From contig DATLOZ010000009.1 in assembly GCA_035535995.1 (NCBI GenBank), positions 1 to 64,000 on the forward strand: DNA of 64,000 nucleotides, in the 5' to 3' direction. This DNA is from JANYCO01 sp035535995. Lineage in GTDB: Bacteria; Bacteroidota; Bacteroidia; Cytophagales; Cytophagaceae. The position numbers were made by a program, and so were the translations under genes. Positions 37,556-46,803 of this stretch are shown here, piece after piece. Positions within the stretch are counted from its first letter, which is position 1, and each line of letters starts with the position of its first letter. The notes below the pieces were generated by a model. That model did no database searches, was not told the DNA's origin, and saw nothing but the letters and a program-made list of their open reading frames with translations.

Positions 37556-38506
37556 CTACTGCGGGAATCTCCACGACAGACCGCAACTCAGGAAAGAATC
37601 GGGAGATACTTTGGAAATACCAATTCCTCCGGAAACATCGAGCTGTAAATTATTTTTTATCAGGTAGGTAAATCCTGCATCGGCACGGTGATCGTTGGTA
37701 AACGAACCGCTGAATTCATTTTCTACATTTGAATTTTCTGTCATAAAACCATATGCTTCTATGAACATGTTTAGATTTCTTACCAAAGAGATCCCAAGCG
37801 AAGCGGTGTAAATGATCGTGGCATTCTGTGAATCGCCGTCCCACTCGCCGCCTACGTTGTAGGAAAGCGTGAAACGTTCGCTTAAGGTATTCTGCATGGA
37901 AAAGCGAAAACGTGGCGCAAGATGTTTTACTTTAAATTGCGAACTTCCAAAATAAGGAAGCTCCAAATGCGCCAGCAACGCTACCTTCGGGATGATCCCT
38001 CTTTCTTCACAGATAAATATTTTAGTACCTACCGCAATCGAATTCATACCGCTTACATTCCTGTTTAGCGTACGATCTGTCCTGGAAGTGATCTTCGTAC
38101 CCAGGTATTCGGCGATAAAGCGAAATTCCCATTGACGCGAAATTCCATATTTCAATAAGGTTGTATTGTAGGTATAGTTTTTAATTTTAGAACTTGTAGA
38201 GGGATCTTTATCGTATTCCACACTGGCACCTGTTTCGATCTGGAACATTTTAGGTGGTACAAGAAAAGGACATTCTGTTTGATCGGGACGGTCGGTAGCA
38301 ATAGGTGTAGTAGTCGGCGGCACTTGAGAGCTTTCTGGTATTATTTCATCGATCGTCTCTCCGTTGTATGCAATCATATTAACCATTGTATCGGCTTGCT
38401 GGAAAAGATCGGGGGCTGAGGGTGGATCTGTCATGAGAACATTTTGCGCGTTGACTTCAACTACGCATAGAAGTGCGAATAATAAATGGTAGAGGTTTTT
38501 TTTCAT
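37556..38506 (-). CDS. Outer-membrane transporter-like beta-barrel (phenol-degradation MetA family)
   Basis: 316 residues from the ATG at 38506, where a signal peptide begins (NLYHLLFALLCVVEVNAQ); the in-frame extension upstream is not credible. The mature protein opens with a Pro/Thr-rich linker, then ATDRPDQTECPFLVPPKMFQ and IETGASVEYDKD, the typical start of this barrel family. Alternating hydrophobic strands follow to the end (LQLDVSGGIGISKVSPDSFL, CGLSWRFPQ), finishing with an aromatic near the C-terminus as in outer-membrane barrels. Substrate unknown. It lies downstream of the che cluster on the same strand, separated by a terminator-like hairpin. Confidence 0.78.
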   Translation of the reverse strand: MKKNLYHLLFALLCVVEVNAQNVLMTDPPSAPDLFQQADTMVNMIAYNGETIDEIIPESSQVPPTTTPIATDRPDQTECPFLVPPKMFQIETGASVEYDKDPSTSSKIKNYTYNTTLLKYGISRQWEFRFIAEYLGTKITSRTDRTLNRNVSGMNSIAVGTKIFICEERGIIPKVALLAHLELPYFGSSQFKVKHLAPRFRFSMQNTLSERFTLSYNVGGEWDGDSQNATIIYTASLGISLVRNLNMFIEAYGFMTENSNVENEFSGSFTNDHRADAGFTYLIKNNLQLDVSGGIGISKVSPDSFLSCGLSWRFPQ

Positions 38507-38678
38507 GTGTATGGTAGTTTCGTATAGTGTCTCTATACGCCAATCACGTAAGGGTTTCCACGAATAATGAGTAGTTGTCCGAAGAGGTTTAGCCAGTGGC
38601 GGTTTTTGTGTGTAAGCGGGGGAGCTTGTTAAGAGAGAATAAAAACGATCTGAAATTATTTTAAAACACAAACACAAA

Positions 38679-38710
38679 AAGGCACAAAGAATCTCGTCTC
38701 TTTGTACCTT
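38679..38710 (-). terminator. Terminator-like hairpin after cheD
   Basis: AAGGCACAAAGA (38679-38690) pairs with TCTTTGTACCTT (38699-38710) with one mismatch, loop 8. A GTTTGTG/CACAAAC hairpin lies closer to cheD at 38741-38763. Together they likely close the che operon. Confidence 0.6.
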
Positions 38711-38741
38711 CTTGTTGAAATTATTTATAAAGAATTCGCCG

Positions 38742-38764
38742 TTGTTTGTGTGTCTCCACAAACG
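38742..38764. repeat. GTTTGTG/CACAAAC palindrome copy 1
   Basis: This hairpin with its flanks (CCACAAACGATCACTGCTTT) resembles the one after the LytTR regulator gene (49741-49770). Both lie directly after a stop codon, which suggests a small repeat family used as a transcript end. Confidence 0.5.
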
Positions 38765-38774
38765 ATCACTGCTT

Positions 38775-39242
38775 TTAACCAGCCTTCAGAAAGTTCATAT
38801 ACACTTCTCCTGTATCCGTGAAAAATTGAAGCTTCCGGCCGCTAAAACCTCCCAGGCTCTGGGCAATTATTTTTATTTTTTCTTCTGCCAAAATTCCTAA
38901 CGCGATCTCCGCATTTCGTTCTCCGATCTGAAAATAATTATTGCCGTTAGGATTATTTTCTTCTTTTCCGCCAAAAATTTTTGCTACAATATTTTTTCGC
39001 TGGCTGCCCGCATGTTCCATTTTATGCAATAATTTTTCAATGGCAATATTCCCATACTTGGGCGAAGCAAGGCCTTCCCCATTCCACAAGGGCAGCATAT
39101 AGTGATTGATGCCCCCGATCTTCAGCTGTTGATCCCACAAGCAGACTGCCACACAAGTACCCAGGATTGTAGTTACCTGATGCGGCCGTTTGTCCATGAA
39201 CAGTCCACAGGGATGCAGATAATATTTTTCATATTCCGGCAT
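38775..39242 (-). CDS. cheD: Chemoreceptor glutamine deamidase CheD
   Basis: 155 residues from the ATG at 39242; an ATG at 39305 would add 21 residues that overlap the kinase-like gene by 53 bases, so the later start is preferred but not certain. CheD deamidates chemoreceptor glutamines and in some species binds CheC. The catalytic Cys and His are visible: TTILGTCVAVCLWD and GGINHYMLPLWN, with the Thr of VTTILG. AKIFGGKE, NYFQIGERNAEIAL and GGFSGRKLQFFTDTGEVY complete the family. Last gene of the che operon. Confidence 0.92.
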   Translation of the reverse strand: MPEYEKYYLHPCGLFMDKRPHQVTTILGTCVAVCLWDQQLKIGGINHYMLPLWNGEGLASPKYGNIAIEKLLHKMEHAGSQRKNIVAKIFGGKEENNPNGNNYFQIGERNAEIALGILAEEKIKIIAQSLGGFSGRKLQFFTDTGEVYMNFLKAG

Positions 39243-39252
39243 TGGAGCAGAT

Positions 39253-40140
39253 TCAGAATTTTTCGCTGTGATGAAAGAAGATCTCATTGCCTGATTCGGA
39301 TTCATCCAAAAACTGTTTTTTATGTGAACCTTGTGGTAATAAAATAGTAACTACACAGCCGGCATTTTTCTTGCCCGAAACTTTTATCTCTCCTTCCAGC
39401 AACTCTACTGCAGAGCGTGTCACCGATAGTCCCAGTCCATGGCCTCCGTAAGAACGGGTGAGACCGGAATCAAGTTGTGTAAACCGGTTGAAGATCTCTT
39501 CTTCTGAAACTTTATCAAAACCAATTCCTTTGTCTTGCACTGTAAGTAACAACTGATCATTTTCACAAACAGCCGAAATTTTGACCTCTCCAGCTGCGTG
39601 GCTGTATTTGATAGCATTGGAAAGCAGATTGGAAACGATCAGCTGAAATTTTTCCGGATCGGTAACGAAGGAATATTCTTCCTCATTTTTTTCGATCTGC
39701 ACATCAATTTGTTTTTGATCTGCTTTGGAAGAAAATTGCTTCACTGTTTCATGGAGCAATGCATTTATATTGACGTTGGAATAATCCGGGTAAAATTCTC
39801 CGGCCTCGATCGCCGCAGCGGCAAATATATTTTTGAATTGAAAATCCAGTTCAAACGATTCCAGATGGATCAGTGAGATCATTGCGCGGATCTTCTCTAT
39901 ATTGGTACTGTCTATCGAAAGGATCATCTTGGAGAGACTGAGAATCGACGTGAAAGGATTAATGATCTCATTGCGGATGTTAGACAAGAAATTTGTTTTC
40001 AGTCGTTCCGAATCTTTTAATTTTTTATTCACTGCTTCCAGCTCTTTCAGCAAATTCAATTGCTCGCTTTTTGCCTGGATGGTTTTATGCATCCTGGCAG
40101 AAAGCTCACTCCATAATTCTTCGTCGGAATATTGTTCCAT
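39253..40140 (-). CDS. Soluble histidine-kinase-like protein lacking the phospho-acceptor His
   Basis: 295 residues from the ATG at 40140; the TTG at 40152 is less likely. No membrane span or sensor domain: an N-terminal coiled coil (EQLNLLKELEAVNKKLKDSE) leads into a HisKA region FLSNIRNEIINPFTSILSLS where the usual His is Asn (about residue 57). The ATPase domain is complete: QLIVSNLLSNAIKYS (N box), TVQDKGIGFDKVS (G1), GGHGLGLSVTRSAVELL (G2). It may be a pseudokinase that binds ATP and docks a partner, or phosphorylate in trans. It lies between cheR and cheD in the operon. Confidence 0.85.
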   Translation of the reverse strand: MEQYSDEELWSELSARMHKTIQAKSEQLNLLKELEAVNKKLKDSERLKTNFLSNIRNEIINPFTSILSLSKMILSIDSTNIEKIRAMISLIHLESFELDFQFKNIFAAAAIEAGEFYPDYSNVNINALLHETVKQFSSKADQKQIDVQIEKNEEEYSFVTDPEKFQLIVSNLLSNAIKYSHAAGEVKISAVCENDQLLLTVQDKGIGFDKVSEEEIFNRFTQLDSGLTRSYGGHGLGLSVTRSAVELLEGEIKVSGKKNAGCVVTILLPQGSHKKQFLDESESGNEIFFHHSEKF

Positions 40141-40152
40141 AATTTTTATCAA

Positions 40153-41049
40153 TTAGATCTTTCTGAATATGGTAGGCTTTACTTGTTCCAACGGCAAGTT
40201 CATATCTGTGATCGATTCTGAATGCCCCAGAAAAAGCCAGGCGCCTTTAGGAAGTTTTTCGCACAATTTCCGGATCACTTTTTCCTGCGTTGTTTTATCG
40301 AAATAGATCAACACATTTCTGCAAAAGATCACATCAAAAGTTTGATTGATCGGATAGCTAGCGTCCATAAAATTGAGCCGGGAGAAATTTGCTTTTTTTC
40401 TCAACTGTGGCATTACGCGTACCGTACGTTTTACCGGGTCTTTGCTTCGCAGAAAATATTTCCGTTTTAAAAACAAAGGTATCCCTTCCAATCTTTCTTC
40501 CGGGTACACAGCCGTAAGCGCTTTATCGAGCACGTCGGTAGAAATATCGGTGCCTAAAATAGAATAATCGAGTTCGGAATGTTGTTCACAAAATTCATTC
40601 AGCACCATGGCGATGGTATATACTTCTTCTCCACTCGAACAGCCGGCACTCCAGATCTTTACCTGCTTATTATTCTTTTCTGACATCGCAGGTAAAATAT
40701 GGGAAGAAAGAAAATTAAAATGCGCCGACTCTCTGAAGAACTCTGTTTTGTTGGTAGTGATCGCATTGACCATGCTGATGATCTCATAATCGGATTGTTT
40801 CGATTTTAAGATCATATCAATGTATTCTTTAAAGGAAGACATCTGCAGGTTGTTCAACCGCTTGTGCAGCCTGCTTTCGAGCAAGGTCTTTTTTATCGGC
40901 GGCATCTTGATCCCGTATTGCTGATAAATAAAACTGCTCAGCTTCGCGAAGTCTGCGTTGGTCATCCTGGCAGCATTTATTTTCATAGGTTCTATTGATG
41001 CTTTCGGTTTTTGAATTGCGTATTCGTTTCCCATTACTTCCATTTTCAT
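40153..41049 (-). CDS. cheR: Chemotaxis protein methyltransferase CheR
   Basis: 298 residues from the ATG at 41049 (a GTG two codons earlier is possible). CheR methylates glutamates on chemoreceptors using SAM. The N-terminal helical domain (FAKLSSFIYQQYGIKMPPIK) is followed by the SAM fold: ITTNKTEFFRESAHFNFL, KIWSAGCSSGEEVYTIAMVL, ILGTDISTDVLDKAL, DVIFCRNVLIYFDKTTQEKV and WLFLGHSESI. Standard length. Follows the MCP gene after 22 bases. Confidence 0.96.
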   Translation of the reverse strand: MKMEVMGNEYAIQKPKASIEPMKINAARMTNADFAKLSSFIYQQYGIKMPPIKKTLLESRLHKRLNNLQMSSFKEYIDMILKSKQSDYEIISMVNAITTNKTEFFRESAHFNFLSSHILPAMSEKNNKQVKIWSAGCSSGEEVYTIAMVLNEFCEQHSELDYSILGTDISTDVLDKALTAVYPEERLEGIPLFLKRKYFLRSKDPVKRTVRVMPQLRKKANFSRLNFMDASYPINQTFDVIFCRNVLIYFDKTTQEKVIRKLCEKLPKGAWLFLGHSESITDMNLPLEQVKPTIFRKI

Positions 41050-41071
41050 ATGCACTTACTCTATTCTAAAC

Positions 41072-42742
41072 TCAGAATTTTTCATATTCAGAATCGAGTG
41101 AATCACCATGTCCGTTGGTGGAGAGGCTATAGGAAGCTCCGTTCATTTTTTTCTTTACTTGTTGTTTTGGTTTATAGGTCTGAGTAAAGTTATGTGCATT
41201 TTTATGCGAAACCTGTGTGGTCTGTCTGCGGTGATCACCTACTTTGAAGAACGAGATCGTTTCCTTCAATTGTTCTGCCTGGCTGGAAAGCTCTTCCGCG
41301 TTGGAAGCCATTTCTTCAGAAGAAGCAGCGTTTTGCTGAATGATCTGGTTGAGCTGTTGCAGCGCTGTGTTCACTTGTTCTGCGCTGGAATTCTGCTCCA
41401 TGCTGGAAGCGCTGATCTCTTGTACAAGCTTGGAAGTTTTTTGAATATCCGGTACAATGGTTTCCAAAAGCTTGCCGGATTTTTCTGCAATCGACACGCT
41501 GGACGAAGAAAGGACATTGATCTCGTTGGCAGCGATCTGGCTACGCTCGGCAAGCTTGCGTACTTCGGCTGCTACTACTGCAAATCCTTTTCCATGCTCT
41601 CCTGCCCTGGCCGCTTCTACCGCGGCATTCAGCGCGAGCAAGTTAGTTTGTCTTGCAATCTCTCCGATAATGGAAATCTTATCGGCAATTTCTTTCATTG
41701 AAAGTACCGTTTGATTTACAGCAAGACTTCCTTCTTTAATATCTTCAGCCGCTTGGTAGGCGATCTTTCCTGTTTGCTGTGCGTTATCAGTATTTTGTTG
41801 GATGTTGGACGACATTTCTTCCATAGAAGAGGATACTTCTTCTGCAGAAGCCGCTTGTTCGGTAGCGCCTTCCGACATTTGCTGCGACGAAGAGCTCATC
41901 TGCTGGCTCGCAGCGGCGATATTGTCAGAAGCAGTTCTTACGAAATCAATCACTTCACGCAGTTTGTATACCATTGCTTTCATATTTACCAATAGCTCAC
42001 CGATCTCATCTTTGCTCTTGGTTTCGATCTCGATGGTCATGTCGCCTTCGGAAATTTTCTTTACTGCTTCGCGTGCCTTTGCCAATGAGCCCGTGATCGA
42101 ATTAATGATCCACAAAGAGATCCCTACTGCAAATACAATACTTACACCTAGCAGAATGCTCATATTACTGTTAGAGCTTTCATAAGTTTTATCCGTTTCT
42201 GCTTTCATGACCATCAGATCACCTTCCAGGTCTTTGCTCAGATCTTCGAGCATTTGCAGGGTTTTTATTTGTGCTTCTCTTGCAGGCCCCAGACAAACAG
42301 CGTAAGCAGCTTTCAGCTTTTCAGGATCACCTTGTGAATTGATCACCATCGTGGTCAGTTTTTTATGTTGATCCATATAGGTTCCCCAAAGGCTTTCCAA
42401 TTCTTTCATAAATTTCAGCTCGGCAGCATCGCCTATGCTACGCATTTCTTCTATACGTTTTTTCAATTCATCATTTCTTTTTTCGCCCGTTTTGATAGCT
42501 TCTTCGAGCAGGCTTTCATCGTTTGCAGAGAGAATAATATCTTTTCCGCATTTTGAAATATTTTCCACGTCTTCCGACATTTCTCCTGCGATCATGACCT
42601 TGCGCACATTCATAGACATGAGCTCATCCACGCTTCCCTTCAGGGACCTGGCATTGCTTGTGGCGATGTAAAAAATAAAAGCAGTGAGGATGATCAACAA
42701 TCCAAACGCTAGGATCAACCGGTTTTTTATTGTGAATTTCAT
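41072..42742 (-). CDS. Methyl-accepting chemotaxis protein
   Basis: 556 residues. Membrane span at about 7-27 ([20 protein letters not shown]), a periplasmic four-helix-bundle type sensor (about 28-190), a second span (about 191-213; [18 protein letters not shown]), HAMP (about 214-266), and a cytoplasmic signalling domain. The hairpin tip is intact ([20 protein letters not shown] then [20 protein letters not shown]). Gln/Glu-rich helices suit CheR/CheD modification. A basic/Gln tail of about 50 residues follows with no CheR-docking pentapeptide. Sole receptor in this cluster; ligand unknown. Confidence 0.95.
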   Translation of the reverse strand: MKFTIKNRLILAFGLLIILTAFIFYIATSNARSLKGSVDELMSMNVRKVMIAGEMSEDVENISKCGKDIILSANDESLLEEAIKTGEKRNDELKKRIEEMRSIGDAAELKFMKELESLWGTYMDQHKKLTTMVINSQGDPEKLKAAYAVCLGPAREAQIKTLQMLEDLSKDLEGDLMVMKAETDKTYESSNSNMSILLGVSIVFAVGISLWIINSITGSLAKAREAVKKISEGDMTIEIETKSKDEIGELLVNMKAMVYKLREVIDFVRTASDNIAAASQQMSSSSQQMSEGATEQAASAEEVSSSMEEMSSNIQQNTDNAQQTGKIAYQAAEDIKEGSLAVNQTVLSMKEIADKISIIGEIARQTNLLALNAAVEAARAGEHGKGFAVVAAEVRKLAERSQIAANEINVLSSSSVSIAEKSGKLLETIVPDIQKTSKLVQEISASSMEQNSSAEQVNTALQQLNQIIQQNAASSEEMASNAEELSSQAEQLKETISFFKVGDHRRQTTQVSHKNAHNFTQTYKPKQQVKKKMNGASYSLSTNGHGDSLDSEYEKF

Positions 42743-42797
42743 AACGATAAATGTTTAATTATTTGTGATTGAATAGTAGTATTTTATAATTAGTTTA

Positions 42798-43289
42798 TTA
42801 GTAAGTCTCGGTGGTCTGTTGTACCTCTACAATATCATCGACTGAAAATATTTTGTCGATATCAAGCAGCATGATAAAATCGTCTTTGATCTTTCCCATC
42901 CCGATGATGAAGTCTGATTTGTATTTGCTTCCTATGCTTGGAGGAGGATTGATTTGCGAAGCAGGAAGCTCTAACACTTCCTGCACGCTGTCAACTAACA
43001 AACCAAGAAGAATAAAATCGTTTTCCATTTCGATCTTCAACACGAGGATACAAGTGTTCACGGTTTCCACAATCTGTGAAAGTCCAAACTTGATACGGGT
43101 ATCGATCACCGGCAACACGTTGCCTCGAAGGTTGACCACACCTTTCATATAGGAAGGTGTTTTCGGAACTTTTGTAATTTGCTTCAGCTCTTGTATTTCC
43201 ATCACTTTCTCTACTTTCACAGCAAAAACTTCTTCGCCGAGTTTAAAAGTCAGAAAGGATTCGATCTCAATGTTGGTTTCATTGCTCAT
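42798..43289 (-). CDS. cheW: Chemotaxis coupling protein CheW
   Basis: 163 residues, typical CheW. It links receptors to CheA at the membrane. Family marks: FLTFKLGEEVFAVKVEKVME, VPKTPSYMKGVVNLRGNVLP, VIDTRIKFGL, LLGLLVDSVQEVLEL. Its ATG overlaps the end of cheA by 11 bases, which suggests translational coupling and matched amounts. Confidence 0.95.
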   Translation of the reverse strand: MSNETNIEIESFLTFKLGEEVFAVKVEKVMEIQELKQITKVPKTPSYMKGVVNLRGNVLPVIDTRIKFGLSQIVETVNTCILVLKIEMENDFILLGLLVDSVQEVLELPASQINPPPSIGSKYKSDFIIGMGKIKDDFIMLLDIDKIFSVDDIVEVQQTTETY

Positions 43290-45318
43290 ATACTAATTCT
43301 TTAGATTGTTGTAATGAAAGTTGTTTTATCATTTGACTCGTATCCATCACCAGCGCTACAGAGCCATCGCCCAGTATGGTAGCGCCGGAAATGATCTGTA
43401 CCGAGCGATATAATTTCCCTAAAGGCTTTAACACTGCCTGGTATTCTCCCACAATTGAATCTACGGACACTCCGATTTGTTTGTCTTCGTATTTCACTAC
43501 TACTACTTGCTCGATCTCCGGGCAATTTTCGCTCATTCCGAATTCATCTCTCAGATAGAGATAAGGAACTTGTCTTCCCTCAAGCACGATCAGTTCTTTA
43601 TAGTTGTTGACAAATACTTCATGATGTACTTCGTAACATTTTTCTACAACTGAAAGCGGAATAATAAAATGTGTATCCTGTATGCGCACCAGCAATCCGT
43701 CAATGATAGAGAGCGTAAGCGGAAGAATGATCGTGATCTTAGTTCCCTCTCCAGGCACTGATTCCATTGCAATCTCTCCGCGGATATCGGTGATATTTCG
43801 TTTCACCACGTCCATACCTACTCCACGGCCGGAGATTCCTGTTACTTTTTCTGCAGTAGAAAATCCGGGAAGGAAGATCAGATCGAAGATTTCTTTTTTA
43901 CTTAATTTCTCCTCTTTGGTGATCAATCCTTTTTCGATTGCTTTTTGCCTGATCCGTTCTGCATCCAATCCGGCGCCGTCGTCGATGAGTTCGATGTGTA
44001 CGTTGGCTCCGGAATAGTAGGCACGCAGCATGATCTTCCCTTTCGCAGGTTTGCCTGCCTGAAGACGCACCGAAGCCTCTTCAATTCCATGATCCATGCT
44101 ATTGCGAATAATATGCAGTAAAGGATCGGTAATACTTTCTATGATTGTTTTATCTAATTCGGTTTCGGATCCTTCTACTACAAAATCCACTTCTTTGCCA
44201 AGATCATTTCCAAGATCGCGTACCAATCGCTTGAAACGGGTGTGCATACTGCCGATCGGTACAAGGCAGATATTAAAAGTAGTATCGCGAAGCCTGCGGG
44301 AAATTTTTTCAATATTTTCAGCGATCACATTCAATTCGCCATTATGACTTTGCTCAGAGAACAGACTGAGTCTTGCTTGTGTAGTCACTAGTTCACTCAC
44401 CAGATTCATTAATTCATCCAGTTTATCGGATGAAACTTTAATGCTGCCGCTTTCTTTGGAAGCCGTGGCAGATCTTACTTCCGCACTTGTTGTTGTTTTA
44501 CATACTTGCTGCTGACCCAAGAATGCATAAACTGCCTCCAGGTTGAATTCACTGGCAAACAAGGAATACTGATCAAGCAGCTCTACAAATGCTTCCTGCC
44601 GAAAAAGATCTTTCTCTTTTGCAATACAAGTTATTTTCAGTTCACATTCTCCTTCGGCAAACAGGAATACTTCACGGATTGCCGCTTCTGCTTCGGAGGT
44701 AGCGAGAAAAACTTCCCAGGAAAGATAGCAAGCCGTATGTTCAGCCTTCTCGAGCATAGGAATAGCGGTACTGTTGGCGATTGCCCTTCCTTCGCCAAGC
44801 ATGAGCAGGTCGTCGATCAGGTATAGAATGTTGTTGCCATTAAGAAGTATATTTCGCTTAGGCAGCACAGAAATATGATACGTGCTATAGCGATCTTTCT
44901 TTTCATTCGACGCGTCAACGGATGTTTCTTTTTTATCTTCATGATCTTTGGTAATAGCAATGATCTTTTCCAGCAAGCTATTGTGCGTACGCACCGTTGC
45001 AGGGTCATTCAACTTTTCATCTTTCAATAATTTTTTAAGATGATCTACTGACAATAGCGTAATGTTGAAGATCTCTGCGTTAAGCGTTAGTTTATGGAAG
45101 CGTATAAGATCGTAGATCGTTTCCAGGTGGTGTGTGAATTCGCCGATCTTATCAAAGCCAAACATATTGCTGCTGCCTTTGAAAGTATGCATCACGCGGA
45201 AAATCTGTTCGATCAGGGCAGTATCTTCCCTATCATTTTCGAGCGCAAGCACAGACTCTTCCAGGTTATTGACCAGGTCGTTGGCTTCATTGATAAATTT
45301 GGCTTTGAATAGATCCAT
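43279..45318 (-). CDS. cheA: Chemotaxis histidine kinase CheA
   Basis: 679 residues. Domains in order: HPt (1-105) with the phospho-acceptor His44 in VMHTFKGSSNMFGFDKIGEF; a middle regulator-binding-like region (about 140-260); dimerisation helices (about 290-360; LDELMNLVSELVTTQARLSL); ATPase domain (about 360-535; IIRNSMDHGIE, DDGAGLDAERI, GRGVGMDVVKRNI); and CheW-like domain (about 540-679). All key parts are intact. Its ATG overlaps the cheY stop by one base (TAATG) and its end overlaps cheW. Confidence 0.97.
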   Translation of the reverse strand: MDLFKAKFINEANDLVNNLEESVLALENDREDTALIEQIFRVMHTFKGSSNMFGFDKIGEFTHHLETIYDLIRFHKLTLNAEIFNITLLSVDHLKKLLKDEKLNDPATVRTHNSLLEKIIAITKDHEDKKETSVDASNEKKDRYSTYHISVLPKRNILLNGNNILYLIDDLLMLGEGRAIANSTAIPMLEKAEHTACYLSWEVFLATSEAEAAIREVFLFAEGECELKITCIAKEKDLFRQEAFVELLDQYSLFASEFNLEAVYAFLGQQQVCKTTTSAEVRSATASKESGSIKVSSDKLDELMNLVSELVTTQARLSLFSEQSHNGELNVIAENIEKISRRLRDTTFNICLVPIGSMHTRFKRLVRDLGNDLGKEVDFVVEGSETELDKTIIESITDPLLHIIRNSMDHGIEEASVRLQAGKPAKGKIMLRAYYSGANVHIELIDDGAGLDAERIRQKAIEKGLITKEEKLSKKEIFDLIFLPGFSTAEKVTGISGRGVGMDVVKRNITDIRGEIAMESVPGEGTKITIILPLTLSIIDGLLVRIQDTHFIIPLSVVEKCYEVHHEVFVNNYKELIVLEGRQVPYLYLRDEFGMSENCPEIEQVVVVKYEDKQIGVSVDSIVGEYQAVLKPLGKLYRSVQIISGATILGDGSVALVMDTSQMIKQLSLQQSKELVYEQ

Positions 45319-45683
45319 TAGCGTATTACTTTTTGTACAGCAGAAAGTAACTTATCTGCCATAAATGGTTTTACAATCCAACCGGTAGCGCCCGCTACTT
45401 TTGCTTCTTCCTTTTTAGAATTTTGTGATTCTGTAGTGAGAAAAAGAATCGGCACGCCTTTGTAAAGTTCGTTGGCACGGATCTCACGGATCAGCGAAAT
45501 GCCGTCCATTTTAGGCATATGAAGATCCGTTACTACCAGGTGAATATCGGAACCGTTCAGATGCTTCATTGCATCTTCTCCGTCTACACTCGACAGCACG
45601 TTGTACCCGGCGTTTTCAAGTGTGAAGCTTACCACTTCGCGTACACTCTCGGAATCATCCGCTATTAAAATCGTTTTTTTCAT
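45318..45683 (-). CDS. cheY: Chemotaxis response regulator CheY-like
   Basis: 121 residues, a lone receiver domain. Acidic pocket Asp9/Asp10 (ILIADDSES), phospho-acceptor Asp53 (LVVTDLHMPKMDG), switch Thr in PILFLTTES and Lys in WIVKPFMADKLL. It should take phosphate from CheA and act on the motility output, which in non-flagellated Bacteroidota is likely gliding or pili rather than a flagellar switch. One-base overlap with cheA. Confidence 0.95.
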   Translation of the reverse strand: MKKTILIADDSESVREVVSFTLENAGYNVLSSVDGEDAMKHLNGSDIHLVVTDLHMPKMDGISLIREIRANELYKGVPILFLTTESQNSKKEEAKVAGATGWIVKPFMADKLLSAVQKVIR

Positions 45684-45694
45684 ACAGGGTTTAA

Positions 45695-45967
45695 TTAGTG
45701 AACTGTGATATAATTGAACATTTCTTTAAATCCGTTGCGCTCCAGCAAGCTTTTGTTGTCCTTGCTGATACTAAGGTCCAGCGCTACGTTGGCGTTGTTT
45801 TGAATAGAAAGTTTTATAAGCGAGATCAGGAATTGGATCCCTGTAGCATCAATTTTTTCAATCAAAGCAGAGGACACGATGATCTTAGAGTTTAACGAAA
45901 ACTCATCCAGGAATTCCTGTGCGATCTTGTCGATCGTGCGTGTGGTCAATTCTTCCGGTAATTTCAT
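45695..45967 (-). CDS. STAS domain protein in che operon
   Basis: 90 residues, a single STAS fold as in anti-sigma factor antagonists: SKIIVSSALIEKIDATGIQF then LISLIKLSIQNNANVALDLS. The usual D-S-S-G phospho-loop reads D-A-T-G, so a Thr replaces the phosphorylated Ser. STAS proteins in chemotaxis clusters are thought to fine-tune signalling, and no anti-sigma kinase is adjacent. Spaced 11 bases from both neighbours. Confidence 0.85.
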   Translation of the reverse strand: MKLPEELTTRTIDKIAQEFLDEFSLNSKIIVSSALIEKIDATGIQFLISLIKLSIQNNANVALDLSISKDNKSLLERNGFKEMFNYITVH

Positions 45968-45978
45968 TTGTTTATTTT

Positions 45979-46782
45979 TTAAAATAATTCCAATCTGTTA
46001 TCACTCACAGAATCCTTCAACTCTTTCATGATCATTAGGTTGATCGTATGCATGCTGTAGCCTGCTGTTGTCAACTCCAGTACCCGACTGAATATATCGC
46101 GCTCGGTTTTCATTGTATATACTTTTTGAATTTCATCCATTTCTTCTTGCAGGTTGCTCAACGTATGTCCTGGGTAAACCATTTTGGAAATACTTTTCAA
46201 TTTGCTGGAAATCGTATCGGCCAGGATATTGAACAAAGCAACATTGCTGAAGCAATAAATGCTCGTCGGGTTGGTTTCCACGTTCAGCAGGTTGTTCATG
46301 CTGTCCAGTGTTTTTTTCAGGTTGTCGATCACCGATTTATATTCCTGGTTGATCACCTGGATCTGTACTGCATTGATCCTTGAGAGATGGGTGATCACTT
46401 TTATATATTTTGTTTTGGACAAATACATCGGATCATAACTGATATCTTTCAATTCTTCGAGAATATCCTGGTTTATTTTGCGGATATGATCTAAGCGCTG
46501 CTGGATAATGTCGTGAAACTGCATATCCTTGATCAATGCTGAGATAGAGCCGTATACTCCGGATGCTGCTAATCTCTTATCCAGTTTTTCATCGTTTGTA
46601 AAAGAGTCAATTCTTTTTTGATACAATCTTAGTTTCTGGTTAAGAGGTAAAAAATCTTCGGAAGAGATCTCTGCCATGAAATCAACTTTTTTATTGATGG
46701 TCTCGAAATCCGAGATCAGCTTCACATGCATGCAGGCATCGTATAGTAAAGTGTATTCCTTGTGTTCTATATTTTTTCTCAT
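45979..46782 (-). CDS. Helical che-operon protein with CheZ-like DxxxQ motif
   Basis: 267 residues, almost entirely helical. Residues 83-100 read LIKDMQFHDIIQQRLDHI, where Asp91 and Gln95 match the D-x-x-x-Q pattern of the CheZ phosphatase active site (QDLTGQ) in a similar long-helix setting. A second helical half follows (VIDNLKKTLDSMNNLLNVET). A CheY-P phosphatase or CheZ-like adaptor is a reasonable guess; the overall family is not recognised. It lies between the GAF/PAS membrane gene and the STAS gene. Confidence 0.7.
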   Translation of the reverse strand: MRKNIEHKEYTLLYDACMHVKLISDFETINKKVDFMAEISSEDFLPLNQKLRLYQKRIDSFTNDEKLDKRLAASGVYGSISALIKDMQFHDIIQQRLDHIRKINQDILEELKDISYDPMYLSKTKYIKVITHLSRINAVQIQVINQEYKSVIDNLKKTLDSMNNLLNVETNPTSIYCFSNVALFNILADTISSKLKSISKMVYPGHTLSNLQEEMDEIQKVYTMKTERDIFSRVLELTTAGYSMHTINLMIMKELKDSVSDNRLELF

Positions 46783-46803
46783 GGATGGTTTGTTAAAAAT
46801 GAT

